The notes: generated by a model not told the origin, from the sequence alone. 64,000 nucleotides of DNA from Linanthus parryae (GCA_023055425.1 JALGPY010000006.1:93097935-93161934); one strand, 5' to 3'; shown: positions 10,343 to 22,600, numbered from the stretch's first letter. Numbers and translations are program-made.

Positions 10343-11690
10343 GGTAGCCTATTGTAGTCTGATTTGTGAAGAGTTATTAAGTAAGTTGGATATTGACTGC
10401 ATTAGGAAGTTAAAAGATTCATTTGTTTCGAAGATGTTGAATCCAACCTCAGAGGCTTATCCTAAGTTAACTAGGTTATTTTACTTGAATTTGGTTCAAG
10501 AAGTTGATGATAGTGATAGCTTTATCCTTACTTCTAAAGTGGCTGGTGTGGATATAAAGTTAGATCACAAGGTTTTTTCCATAGTCATGGGAGTACCCAG
10601 AATGATAGGTTACATGAACATCCAGATAGGAGGGAATGCTTGGAGTTAACCAAATCCATGTTTTTCTTGAGGGTACACCAACTGGACCCAAACAGTTGAC
10701 ACACTTTGTGTCCAACTGTATTCTCAATTATCATGAGGTGTGGGGTACCAAGGGAGCATTCTAAAGAACTGGTGACTGACAGGGTGTTAGTTCTGATGTA
10801 CTTAATTAGTCAAGGATTTGAAGTTGATTTGCCTACTGTAATCATGGAGCATATGGTTTATTGTGGAACTCGAACTAGGAATAACTCTATGCCATATGCA
10901 AATTTGTTACATTTTTTCTTTAAACACTTTGGAGTTCCCATGGACGATGAGGAGAAGATTACAAGTGGTTTTGGGTTGGTTGATGAAGCATCACTTCAAA
11001 GGATTGGTGTTGTTCATACTGGTAAGAGAAAGTGGAAATTATATTGTAAGTTGTCTGCAAAAGAACTGAAGGAGAAGGAATACATTAAACCCAGAGCTGC
11101 AACAACATCAAAGGTTTCTAGTAACTTGGATTTTTCTCAGATTTTGGATAGAGTTGAGGTCTTAGAAGATGGTATTGAAGATCTTAGAAAAGTGTTGTTT
11201 GATCTATCTACTGATTTTGTGAAGTTCAAAAGTTTGGTGACTTCAAGTTGGATATGATAATCAAAGGTTTGAACCTGGAGAAGACACCATCTGCAGAGAG
11301 TACAGTCACTAGTATTGATTCAGATGAAGTCATTGGGGAAGTGCTGAAGAAATAGAAGAAGAAGGTTCCGATATTTCTTACTTCAAAGGATCTGTTTGAA
11401 TAGGCTGATGATGAAGCTGGTGGTGAGGAGACTGCTGAGAAAAATACTGCAACAGTTGAAGAGGTATTGCCGAAGTGGTTGCTAATGTTGATGCTAACAA
11501 TGTGGAAGTAGAAGCTGAGAATGAAGATGAAAAGCTGAGCATATGGAAGAGCAAGCTCAGATTGGTGAAGAATAAGATGCAGAAACAGCAGAAGAAGAAC
11601 AGGTGAAGACTGAGCACAAAGGCAAGGAAAAAGCTCAAAGTGGAAAGAAGACTTCAAATAAGAGTACTGGTGCTGGAACCTCAAAGCCTT
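10343..11690 (+). pseudogene. S2 env-position ORF with plant-transposon-protein domain
   Basis: The frame is already open at 10343 (VAYCSLICEELLSK...), so the first visible Met-like codon (TTG, 10386) is not a start; the 5' part was separated by C1. Residues such as KLTRLFYLNLVQEV, SKVAGVDIKLDHKVFSIVMGVP and, in another frame from 10706, RVLVLMYLISQGFEVDLP and MPYANLLHFFFKHFGVP resemble the putative plant transposon protein domain found in ORFs beside LTR elements. A heptad-like segment (about 11130-11230) and an acidic/basic tail (to 11690, ending in a Lys/Gly-rich region) follow. Stops or frameshifts at about 10649, 11257, 11355 and 11402 break it. Function in the family is unknown. Confidence 0.6.
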
Positions 11691-11815
11691 GAAACCTCTT
11701 CTTTCTGATCTTTTCTTTCTTTCTCTCTTTAAAAGTCCTGAAGCCTTTTTCTTTATTTTTCTTTCAAAAACCTCTGAACACGATCCTACATTTCTTTAAT
11801 CTTTTGATGAAAGTC

Positions 11816-11834
11816 AAAAGGGGGAGAAGATTAT
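11816..11834 (+). other. S2 secondary polypurine tract
   Basis: AAAAGGGGGAGAAGATTA follows a TGATGAAAGTC segment. It mirrors the main tract at 12041-12054 and the equivalent second tract in S1 (1978-1990). Multiple polypurine tracts upstream of the 3' LTR are known for Sireviruses. Confidence 0.55.
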
Positions 11835-12054
11835 GAGTTTATGTGTTTGTTTGCTAGGTTTTGCTTTGTTTTTATGATAATTTGAATGATGTTGTAGGAT
11901 TATGGTTTTTATTTATGCTATCAGTTTGTTTTTATATATTTGTGATGTGTTGTAATATGATGAATTTATATTGTTGAGTTTTAATGTTGACATTGAGTTG
12001 CAGGATATCTTGGAAAGCAATAATATTTGTTTTGTCTTTCATCAAGGGGGAGAT

Positions 12055-13552
12055 TGATAGTTCAGGCTCATGAGTTTGAATGTGTTTACAAACTCAGGGG
12101 AGTTTTATCCTTGATGATGAAAGCCACAAGATCAGAGACACTAAGTCTCAAAGCTCCAAAGCTTTGAGACACTGCAGTACTTATGCTGATTATATTGTGC
12201 CTAACAGTTTCTGTGGTTGGAGGCTTGGATATTGGATTGAGTAATAAGTTTATCATACAATACTGTCTCTTGAAAATATTATTGAGTATATGTTTGGATT
12301 GTATAAGTTTCAGAGATTGCATGATTCAGTTTTAAGCTCAAACTTGTGAAATGGCAATCCAAGCTCCAAAGCTTTGAGATTGCTTTCTACTCTTAACTAA
12401 TGATATGTGATTTACTGTTTTCTGTATGCACGAAGAATTAGATGGATTCAAAACTTGATAATGCGTTATTCTAACTCCTTATTATGTTATTTATTCTTTC
12501 TTGCATATACATATACACATGTGGCTATTTATATTGAAGTTTATCTAAGGAAAAAATAGCTAGGGTTTATGAATGAACTGTCTGTTTACAGATCATATTC
12601 TGTAGCTACTGTGTCCTAATTTAGTTTAATCTCTTTTGCTGAGTATATTTAGAATTGTTGGCCGTCTAAACGTTCCTAAAACAAACTTAATAGCTATCAA
12701 AGCATAGCTGTTGAAAGAAGCATATCAGGGGTGAGGATATGTACGAATTCAGTTCCTAAAATCTCTCAAGTAGTTGAAGGTTGTTGATGAAAGTGGAGTT
12801 GAATTCAAACGAGATAGACAGAGAGAGAGGCTGATGAACATAGAATTGGAGAGTGTTTTCATACGTGGTAGATCATATACACTGCTCTTCAATCATTCAA
12901 GTCATTCAACACTGCAAGAGAAGAAGATCATTCATCAAATCTGGAGAACGCTTCCAAGCTTCATTTGCTTATCTTTTCTGTGTTCTTCAAACTCTATTGA
13001 ACTTGTATTATTCATTCTGAATTTATTAAACCTCACAAACTTAGAAGTTTAGTTGTTCAAGTGAAAAACAAGAGGTTCTTATTGTTTCAAGAGGTTATAG
13101 CTGTTACTAGATAGGTTGCGAACCACAAGCTGTATAAGTGTAAGGTAGCTCACTTCCTCTTGAGATCTTGGGCTAAATATGGGTGATTAATAAGAACTCT
13201 GTTGAAATCCTGGAGGGGTTAGATCCCTTAGCAAGAGACTAGTTCAAGTTGTGACCGAACTCTGTAAAAATCCTTGTGTTCTTTAGCTTTACTTTGTTGC
13301 TTTTCATTCCTGTTATTATTTAGTTCAGAAAAAATAGCTTCAAAGCTTTGGAGGATTTCCTGTCTCAAAGATTTGAAGCATCTGATAGTTGCAATTGTTT
13401 CTCAAGCTATTCAAACCTTTTTCCAAATCTTTGAGATTTCACTTTCATATTAGCTTAATGTTTTCAAAGGCCAATTTTGAGTAAACTTTTCAATACTCTA
13501 TTCAAACCCCCCCCCCCTTTTCTAGAGTATCAGATCCTGTTTTATACTTACA
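12055..13552 (+). repeat. S2 3' LTR
   Basis: The LTR begins TGATAGTTCAGGC immediately after the polypurine tract ATCAAGGGGGAGAT (12041-12054) and ends ..TACTTACA at 13552. It contains several CTCCAAAGCTTTGAGA palindromic boxes (about 12152, 12363, 13342) and a C-run near 13507-13517 that corresponds to the G-run of the S1 LTR. The next base starts T1 LTR sequence. Confidence 0.8.
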
Positions 13553-14223
13553 ATACACCCTTCGAACCTGTTAAGTGGTGTGATATCTCTCTGTTTGAAT
13601 AAGGAAGAACAATGATTTCGGAATAATGAAATAGAGGAAGGTGTCTACCTTTTAAAGAATACAGACACCCGTTAGGAATAATTAGAAATTGTTGGGGAAC
13701 GAAAAACGGTTGCAACTGCTCAAAAAGAGTAGTTACAAAAACTAACTGATGAAGAATTAACTTAGGTCTTAACAATTTAATTAGGAGTTGCTTTCTGGCC
13801 CAAAAATATCAAGTCATTGCTTAATCAGGCCCAAGCCCGAAGCTGAGACCAAGCCGAGCCGGCCGGACGGACATCGGCGGAGGCGCACGCGCGCGTTTGG
13901 TGGTTCAGACCATAGCTAGGTCCTCTCTCCTTCACAAAATGTGTACCACCCAAAGGGTGTGCCCTATTGTACAAACTTGAAACATATATGTTGAATAAGT
14001 TTGTTCTTCCCTCCAATGTGGGATGAATTATTTTTCCCACTTGAAGTAGCCTTCTTCACCTCTTGAGGTAGCCATCTTCACCCATAGATTTGGGTCAAAA
14101 TAAAGTTTTAGGATGATCTTCTCAACACAAGGTTTCCAGAAATGCTTTCACCTTGACGAATCAATAACCCGATTCTTCACAAATCGGGTCCAAAGTCGAC
14201 CCGAAATCGACATATTTCCAACA
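13553..14223 (-). repeat. T1 3' LTR, partial
   Basis: It is colinear with 18835-19453: shared CACCCTTCGAACCTGTTAAG, GAACGAAAAACGGTTGCAAC, CATAGCTAGGTCCT and CATATTTCCAACA. On the minus strand the LTR begins TGTTGGAAATATG, preceded by the purine-rich CATGTGGGGAT (14224-14234), the polypurine tract. Confidence 0.88.
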
Positions 14224-14321
14224 ATCCCCACATGATTGGATGAGTAGCGGAATATCAAAAGGATTGAGAGAGACATCACACGAACGATAATCGCATTGAG
14301 AAGGTAGTAAGAGACTTTGAA

Positions 14322-14493
14322 CGTTCTCTTAGTGAAGTACGAACAGGTATACTGGCTTGTATGTAGCAAATCGCCTTGACCTCCTTGTGTGGTACTAACG
14401 TAGGCCTAGTCATTATCGCCCACACGGATATACTGACTTTGAAGTTCTCTTAGTGAAGTACTAACGTAGGCCTAGTCATTAGTGCCCACACGG
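14322..14493. repeat. Partial tandem duplication inside T1
   Basis: ACTAACGTAGGCCTAGTCAT plus a CGCCCACACGG tail occurs at 14394-14427 and again at 14460-14493 (66-bp spacing). GTTCTCTTAGTGAAGTAC occurs at 14322-14339 and 14443-14460. It lies in the non-coding strip between RNase H and the 3' LTR. Confidence 0.75.
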
Positions 14494-14899
14494 TTATCAT
14501 TCTTCCATTTACGGTTCTCATTGTCGTGCCCGTCTTGGCCATAGAACACTTATACCTTGGTTTCATGAGTGGAGTTAGAGAATTTAGCCTCGTCATTCTC
14601 CTAGAAACCGGCCCCCAGTTGACAATCATATAGGTGAGTCTCATAAAGAGTATCTTTCCATACCCCACAGGTTTTTTAACCAAGATATGAGCTCATTAAA
14701 AGCTTCAATGCTTAACCTTATCCAATTCAAGCGTCATTCTTCGTTCACCCTAGGAATAGGTTAGGAAATTGAATTTCCTAAGTGACTAAATATTTGCAAA
14801 GTTGGTAGTTTGGCCCTTTGAATTTAGTTATTGTAATCTTCAATCATCTAAGTTGGGTTTCCCCTATGTGCAACTCAGTGAGATAGGCTTTAGTCGCAT

Positions 14900-16430
14900 T
14901 CCCCTCAATGAACTAAACACTTGCTCTCTCGGTAATCCCTTTGTTAGAGGGTCTGCTAAGTTCTCGTTAGACTTCACGTAATAGATCGATATTATTCCAT
15001 TTTAGAGCAATTGTTTAATGTTTTTGTGTCTACGAAGAATGTGTCTAGACTTACCATAATACATACTATTTTGTGCCCTTCCAATGGCCGATTGACTATT
15101 GCAATGGATGCAGATAGGTGCCGTTGGTTTTGGCCACATTGGAAGTTCTTCTAAAAGCTGTCGAAGCCATTATGCTTCTTCTCCTGATTTATCCAAGGCA
15201 ATGAATTCGAATTCCATTGTGGATCTCGCAATGCAGGTTTGTTTAGAAGACTTTCATGTCACGGCTGCACCTCCTAGGGTAAATACATACCCACTTGTGG
15301 AGTTATAATCCCTCGTATCTGATATCCAATTGGCATCACTACACCCTTCAAGTACGACTGGGTAACCAGTATAGTGCAGTCTGTATGTTAAAGTATGTCT
15401 TAGAAACTTTAGCACCCGAGTCAATCCTTTCCAGTAATTTTCACTAGGATTGCTCGTGAATCGACTGAGCTTGCCAACTTCTTGAGCAATATCAGGTCCG
15501 GTGAAGTTCATGAGATAAATTAGACTTCCGATAACTTGAGCATATTCGACTTGCCTTACTGGCCCCATGATTTTAGGCGAGGTGTAGATTAAGATCAACC
15601 GGAGTCTTAACTTCCTTGTCGTCGTTCTTGTTGAATTTTTCAAGTATCTTTCCAACATAGTGTGACTGAGATAATGTGTATCCATTTGATATTCTAATGA
15701 TTTTCATCCCTGTCATAACATCAGCGTTACCCATATCTTTCATGTCAAACTTTGTTTACAACAACCTCTTTGTTGAATTGATGATATTCTTATTACTTCC
15801 CATAGTTAGCATATAATCAACGCATAAGCAAAGAATGACATAACCATCACGAGTGGTTTTGTAATAAACACACTTGTCACATTCATTTGTATGAAATCCA
15901 TTTGATAACATTGTGTTATTAAATTTGACATGCCATTGTTATGGTGCCTGTTTCAGCCCATAAAGAGATTTAACTAACCGGCAAACCTTTTTTTCTTGTC
16001 CGGTAACGTGAAAATCTTCAAGTTGTTCCATGTAAATGTATACATGGAATTCATCATTCAAGAAAGTAGTCTTTACATCGATTTGGTGAATTTTGAGATT
16101 ATTTATTGCGGCAAGCGCTATAAGCATTCAAATGGATGTAATCCTTGTGACTGGTGAGTAGGTATCGAAATAATTGATACCTTCTTTTTGTTTGTATCCT
16201 TTTGCTACAAGGCGGGCCTTGTATTTTTCGACAATTCAATCGGGTTTAAGCTTTCGATTAAAAATCCATTTGCAACCCATTGGTTTCCAACCAGTTGGAA
16301 GACTCACCAATTCCCATGTGTGGTTTTGAAGTATTGATTCAATTTCACTATTTACTTCTTCCTTCCAATATGCCGCCCCACTGCTAGACATAGTCTCCTT
16401 GTAGGATTGAGGCTCATTTCCTATCATATA
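14900..16430 (-). pseudogene. T1 reverse transcriptase and RNase H, degraded
   Basis: The RT N-terminal block (16427-16236) contains NHTWELVSLPTG and GCKWIFNRKLKPD. The next block (16127-15939) has IHQIDVKTTFLNDEF and SLYGLKQAP. The active-site region at about 15800-15825 reads CVDYML, so the second Asp of the usual YVDD is Tyr and RT is catalytically dead. The connection and RNase H blocks (15685-15254) include [17 protein letters not shown] and [19 protein letters not shown]; a further frame to about 15060 shows an STMEFEFIAL block. Multiple frameshifts and stops. Confidence 0.83.
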
Positions 16431-16645
16431 GGTAAGAAAATCTGGTCCAAAGGTCTTTTCTGTTTTGGCCCGCTTGCTACGTCTAGGTTCTACCTCTTCT
16501 TTGGACTGTTAAGATTTGGAGTCACGAGTTCGTTTAGAACTTTCCACATTTCGGGTTTTGTAAGGAAATACATCTTCAAAAAATATAGCCGAACAAGACT
16601 CAAAAATAGTATTTTCGTGTATATCTTCGATTTCTGATTTTACAA

Positions 16646-17330
16646 CTAGAAATCTATATGCACTACTATTATGAGCATACCGATGAAAATGCAGTCCACC
16701 GTTTTCGGTCCCAACTTAACCTTTTCAGGTTCCGGTATTGCTACCTTTGCGAGACACCCCCACACTTTAAGGTATTTGTAGGATGGTGCTCTTCCTTTCC
16801 ATAATTCATATGGAGTTTTGCTAAGCCTTTTCCGAGGAATTCTATTAAGGATAAGCTTAGCGTTCAGCAGGGCTTCCCCCCCACAAGTTATGAGGTAAAC
16901 CCGCACTTATAATTAATGCATTCATCATTTCCTTTAAAGTTCGATTTTTCCTCTCGGCAACGTCATTTTGTTGTGGCCAGTACGGTGCTGTAGTTTGATG
17001 AATAATCCCACTTTCTAGACAACTAACCGTAAGTGGTGATTCATATTCACCTCCTCGATCACTACGCACAATTTTAATTTTCTTATCTAATTGATTTTCT
17101 ACTTCATTTTTGTAGTGCTTGAACATATCTACCGCTTAACCATTGCTTCTAAGAAGATAGGCGTAGCAGTATTTAGTGCAATCATATACAAAGGTAATGA
17201 AGTATTTATTTCCTCCTCTTGTTTGCGAATATTTTAGATCGCATATATCCGAATGGATTAACTCAAGAGGGAATGCCACTTTCCCCATTAATCGTTCGGA
17301 AAGATTTCTTCATTTGCACTAGCTTTGACG
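16646..17330 (-). pseudogene. T1 integrase, degraded
   Basis: Residues of 17126-16857 include IVRSDRGGEYES (second catalytic Asp) and DVAERKNRTLKEMMNAL (catalytic Glu). The following frame (16906-16646) has NRIPRKRLSKTPYELWKGR and the VDCIFIGM block of copia integrase C-termini. The frame breaks between the two at about 16870 and again at about 17127. Confidence 0.82.
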
Positions 17331-18053
17331 TTGTCTCATTTTGCCGCAATTGAAGCACTTCTCCTTGAACGATTTCTTACCCGCATCGGCGAATTCCATG
17401 TCCTTTGCCCTTCTTTTCTTTTTCGTCCCTTGTTCCACGACGTTTGCTTTGGCTTATACAATTCCTGTTTTGGGCCCAGAGTTGTGGTTGTCCTCCTCAA
17501 TCCTTAAACGCACGATGAGTTCCTCGAGCTTGATTTTCTTGCGTTTGTGCTTAAGATAATTTTTGAAGTCCTTCCGCGATGGAAGCAACTTCTCAATTAT
17601 GCAAGCGACATGGAATGATTCGCTTAGAACCATCCCCTCGGCATGGATCTCATGGACGATCACCAACAATTCCTGAACCTAAATTATTACATTTTTTGAA
17701 TCTACCATACAATATTTTAGGAATGTAGCCACTACAAACTTTTTTGCCCCGACATCTTCCGTTTTGTACTTTTTGTCTAAAGAATCCCACAATTCCCTAG
17801 CGGTTTTGGCACCATAATACACACTAAACAATGAATTTTTCAAACCGTTAAGAATATATTCTTAGCCAAAAAGTCCGACTGCTTCCACGCGTCTACCGCT
17901 GCCACAACTTCCTTTTCAGAATTTTCGGTACACGCCGGTGCGTCTTCATTCAGACGCCGGCCAAATTGAGGGTTTTCAAGTAGATTATCATTTTTCCCCT
18001 CTCTTGAGATCCTTCTCGGTGAACTTTTCTGGACGTTCCCCATGTCCGCCTAT
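17331..18053 (-). pseudogene. T1 gag, degraded
   Basis: Fragments include the N-terminal MGNVQKSSPRRIS stretch (18043-17840), a block with [25 protein letters not shown] (17669-17454), typical of copia gag before the zinc knuckle, and a CFNCGK half-knuckle at about 17343-17360 whose His and last Cys have been lost. Stops and frameshifts throughout. Confidence 0.75.
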
Positions 18054-18149
18054 AGCCATCACTGTCGCGGGTTTGGTGGTACTTCCAGAACTGGTTCGTT
18101 CTGCCAGTGGTGAAAAAATTATAATCGCAAACGATTCAGTACCAATGGA

Positions 18150-19453
18150 TGTATAAAATAATATACTGTTATGTAAAACAACAACAAGATAATATAGTTT
18201 ATGAAAATTTAACTGTAAATAAAAGAAACGGAAAAATTAAATCAGAAACAATATTTCTTTCAGTAATTGATTCCAAAATATTTATACAGTACCTAAACTA
18301 ACAGTTGCAGAAAATTGGACAGAAATAGAAATATATATGTTACAGAAAATAAACAGAGCAGTACATTTAACTATTGCATAAATTTCGACAGAAACTGAAG
18401 AAATATTACAGTAACAGAAAAAATAAACTGCAGCAGTTTTTAGACAGTAGCAGAAGAATCAACAGTACCATAAAGTAAAACAGATACTGAAAATTTGACT
18501 GCTTACAGAAACAGAAAAATTCGCTGTACCAGAAAATAAAACAGAAACAAACAAATTACTGATAAGGAAATTAATGTCAGAACAGAAAAGTTTTCTACTG
18601 TAGAAGTATTATAACAGTAAAAGAACAGCATGAACAGATTAAGACAAATAGAATAAAGCCTTAATATTGTTGAAACCTGTACAGAGTTAGGAGAACTTCA
18701 TTGAAATAGAGACGCTCCCGTGCATAGACACGATGGCCTTAAGGCGTTATTCCCTCCCAATATGTACTGTTGATCCGGAGCGAAGGCGTCCCATGATAAT
18801 CGCCACTCACCGTGCAAGCACAAGTACCGTCTGGAATTCCACCCTTCGAACCTGTTAAGTGGTGTGATATCTCTCTGTTTGAAGAAGGAAGAACAACGAT
18901 TTCGGAATAATGAAACGGAGGAATGTGTCTGCCTTTTAAAGAAGACAGACACCCGTTAGGAACAGTTGAAAACTGTTGGGGAACGAAAAACGGTTGCAAC
19001 TGTTCAAAAAGAGCAGTTACAAAAACTAACTGATAAAGAATTAATTTCGGGCTGAACAAGCCCACACCACACCACGTTACGGCCCGTGCCCGAACCCGAG
19101 GCCGAGCTGGACGGACATATTCCGGCGGCGCGCGTGTAGTGGTTCGGACCATAGCTAGGTCCTCCCTCCTACACAAAATGTGTACCACCCAAACGGCGTG
19201 CCCTATAGTGCAAACTTGAAACATATAATTTGAACAAGTTTGTTCTTCCCTCCAATGTGGGATGAATTATTTTTCCCACTTGAAATAGCCTTCTTCACCT
19301 CTTGAGGTAGCCATCTTCATCTATGAATTTTTCATTCACCCGAACTCGTTTTGGGTCGAAATAAAGTGGTAGGACGATCTTCTTGACACAATGTTTCCAA
19401 CACTACTTTCACCTCGGGTCCTTAGTCGACCGGAAATTGACATATTTCCAACA
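18150..19453 (-). repeat. T1 5' LTR
   Basis: About 1304 bp. The right edge ..ATTTCCAACA matches the left copy exactly in position. The left edge at about 18150 (TGTATAAAATAAT) is set from the CCAATGG just beside it, which on the minus strand gives a weak primer-binding site; this edge is less certain. The 18180-18640 part is a run of degenerate ACAGAAA/CAGTA units. Confidence 0.8.
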
Positions 19454-19581
19454 GCTAGTATCTATGTTTCCTAATGAAATTCATAGAGTTCATTAGTTGG
19501 ACACTATAATCATGTCAAATAATGTTCTCATATTCTGACTAAGGTGAGATTTTTAAGCTTTGGTCATTTAGTGAATGTTAC

Positions 19582-19642
<61 letters not shown>

Positions 19643-22600
19643 TTTTTTATCACGATAAAAGGAAAAAGATATTTGGTGGTTGGCGATGGCTTTTAATTGT
19701 TAGATCACTTCACATTTTAAATGTTTAACCTAATTCAAGTAGCATGTTTTCACAATTCATCTTATTAGTAGACCTGGATGGTTTTCACATTGTGAAAATA
19801 AATTTAGGTTATCTAATGATGCACTTTAGTATAATGTTTATCACTTTAACTAACTTTCCATCTCAATGATGTTGATTGGAAAAAATAATATTTTCTTTAT
19901 ATAAGTCGGGGGGTTTGTTGTGTGTAGATTACAAGTGGTGACATCTTTTCTTTAGAAAAATGGTACTTATTGGCGATACTTTGTCTTCAGTTTTATTTGA
20001 TAGACCTGTTTGACCAAGTAATCTTTTGCAATCCAAGAAAACTCATAAGGACGAGTTTTCCAAATCAACATGGAGTAAAAAAATGATTAAGATAGTGTTC
20101 TCCCTAATTTGTGTTGGGCAGTCACTAAATACGGAGAGGGAAAAAGTAAAAAACAAAAAAAAATTATTTTCCAGTAGGTTAAAGAATTAGATTTATGGTG
20201 GTAGCCGAAATATGGGGAGGTTTGCTTGGTTGTTACTTAAGCAGTATGTATGATGAAAAAAAAAAGAGAGATATATCTCTTGGCCATCAAGGCAAGGAGA
20301 GGTGGAGAGAGACCAAAGAGGATGAGGGAGGACATGTACCGAGCTATTGCCTTCCACAAAAGGCGCGATGGAAACAAGGAAATGAATAGATAGAGAGCTT
20401 AAGACTCTCGGTTTCAACATAAATAGTTGAGGAGAAACACTGCTCTTGGGAGAGTTCCGATGTTTTGGTTATTGTAAGTCTTTATGACGAAAGTTATATC
20501 ATTTCACATGCCACAACGTAGAGAATTAACTATCCTTTTCAAATTCTCTTGCGAGTTATCTTTTTATTTGTTTTAGATTCCAGAATAATGGAAGTATGGT
20601 AAGAATGTTTATACTGTATATGCCTAATACAATTTAGCAGGTAGAAAATCAAATACTTTTAAATGAGTTACTCGTACTCCAGATCTTGAAAGGGAGAAAG
20701 AGAAACAAAAATAGAAACAAGGCTGAGTTTTTGATGTCACAAAAAGATGCTAGGGTGAAGGTTGGTGAATATCCAACATAGGATGCGATGTACTTTTGTT
20801 GTGATTGCGCTATTATAAATGATGCCAAATTCAACTGATTGATGTTTTATAGCTATCTAAGAATTCTTCCATGATAAAATATTTTACAGATGTGAGTAGC
20901 TCCATCAAGGCTTAGATAGCCCATGCAGGTCAATAAGAATTTTGTTTTTGCTACTTCTTCAAGCGAGGTGTATTCCGCTCAAGTGATGGGTCGATAATGA
21001 ATTAGCATGTCCTTTTTTCTACTTAAAGCCAGGAAACATGTTGTAATCAGGGATGAATGTATTCCCTTTAGCATGGGTTGATTCTAAGCAGTACTAGGCA
21101 AGGTGACTTCTGCCTAGCACTGGTGGCCTTTAGCAGTATTTCTGCAAGTGGCAGACCGGTTAACAAAAAATGTTCGATCTAATTATGAACGGTTGACTCT
21201 AATTTATCAATGTCATGTTCGAAAAAGATTATGACGCCAATCTTTGTTCGGCTGGTGAAATTTTGGCTGTCTGCGCGTAGCAGACTAGTTAAAATAATTC
21301 GTTGTTACAATGCAAATTTTATGTAAGAAGTGATATATTACATGGTTTCATTTTACTACTCTTGTGGGGATAATTTCCAGTGTGTTATTTGGTAAACTAG
21401 GTGTGCACAATGACACTTTATATGACCGAAAACATGAGCAATTGACTGGATAAGTCTAAGAGTTGTTTGATTATCTAAAATGTGAATGAAGAAAAAAATA
21501 AACTTTTATATGGGACATATGTCATCAAAAGTTATTTTGGGATATCTTTCATGGTTATAACACACTTGTAATAATGTGATGTATAAAAAGGAGAATTTAA
21601 ATTTCGGGGAAAAAAATTTATAAGTGGGGTAGATTGTGAGAACATGAATTTTAAAAAAATGATTAAATATTAAAATTTGTAATATTATGACCAAGTGTGC
21701 TAGTTTTGTCACACTATAGAATTTCTTTTTAATTTATATTCTTTTATCATGTACGTGTGATATCATGCTACCTAAGATGTCTAATGTGGTATATTTCGGG
21801 TTAAGCATTGTAATTCATTTAGTCACCAATTGTTTGTAGTAGAGAAACACATGTGTGGGTCATAGTGAAGAACTACTTTGAATGTTGACTCTAGACGGAT
21901 ATTTGTGTGTCCATGAATGAATAATGTTAGGAGCGAATTAAAATTACAACTATTACAGTACACCTGTCATGTTCACATTAGGAGGTTAACAACACATAGT
22001 GCATGAGGTGTCATGCTTGCAGCTGGTTACATATTTTCATTAAGTTAATTGGAGACAAGATTATTTTGAAAAAGATAATAAAAAATAAAAAAGGGAAGAG
22101 TTTTAGCTTACCCTGGCTGATGGGTTTTCTCTAAGGAGAGAAAGGAGGGACAGTTGGTTTGGATATGTCACGAGTTATATATTTTATGTTTGTTTCCTTT
22201 TGAAGTGAGAAGAGAAAGAAACCATGGAAACAAGTATATTAGAGTCTCAATGTTATTCTTGTTTGGTTCGAGGGTTAAGAATGAAACTGCTATTGATTTC
22301 TTTCGGGGGCTTAAAAGTTTGTACATCATGAATGAATGGGATATGAATCCGTCGACCGATTTCTATTTAACTAAAGAAGTTTCTTTCTTGACAAGCAATT
22401 CAATTGAGGTAGGGAAGATTTAATTTCTAAATTTTATGCGCCTAAAGTGTATATTTGTATATACTGCCGGAGTGATGTTTACAGCTTCTTACCTATCTGA
22501 TAATTGCTCGGGTGATTGCTAAATCACTTAAACTTTATGTTTGGTGGCGCATGCTGCTATGTGATATTGGGTTGTTATGTTAAGTGGATTTTAGATTTCT

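Larger units (their letters stand above)
10340..13552 (+). mobile_element. Sirevirus-like copia element S2, 3' part
   Basis: This contains an env-position ORF, two polypurine tracts and a 1.5-kb 3' LTR on the plus strand. Its LTR start (TGATAGTTCAGG) and end region (CTCTATTCAAACCCC..TTTTCTAGAGTATC) match the S1 LTR ends in reverse complement with many substitutions, so it is a related but distinct family. Its left boundary is not its own end: C1 inserted into its ORF at 10339, so the missing 5' part should lie left of the window. Confidence 0.82.
13553..19453 (-). mobile_element. Tork-like Ty1/copia retrotransposon T1, left LTR truncated
   Basis: The right (5') LTR spans 18150-19453. The left (3') LTR is represented only by 13553-14223, equivalent to about 18835-19453. 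Between them, on the minus strand, are degraded gag, integrase, RT and RNase H. The missing LTR part would lie on the far side of S2, outside the window, if S2 inserted into this LTR. Lineage (Tork) is inferred from the style of the Pol blocks and is tentative. All coding regions are broken. Confidence 0.85.

Noticed and set aside
2099..11690. True envelope gene in the Sirevirus-like elements
   Set aside because: Neither the 215-residue S1 ORF nor the S2 ORF shows a signal peptide, transmembrane segment or glycoprotein-like cysteine pattern, so infectious retrovirus character is not supported.
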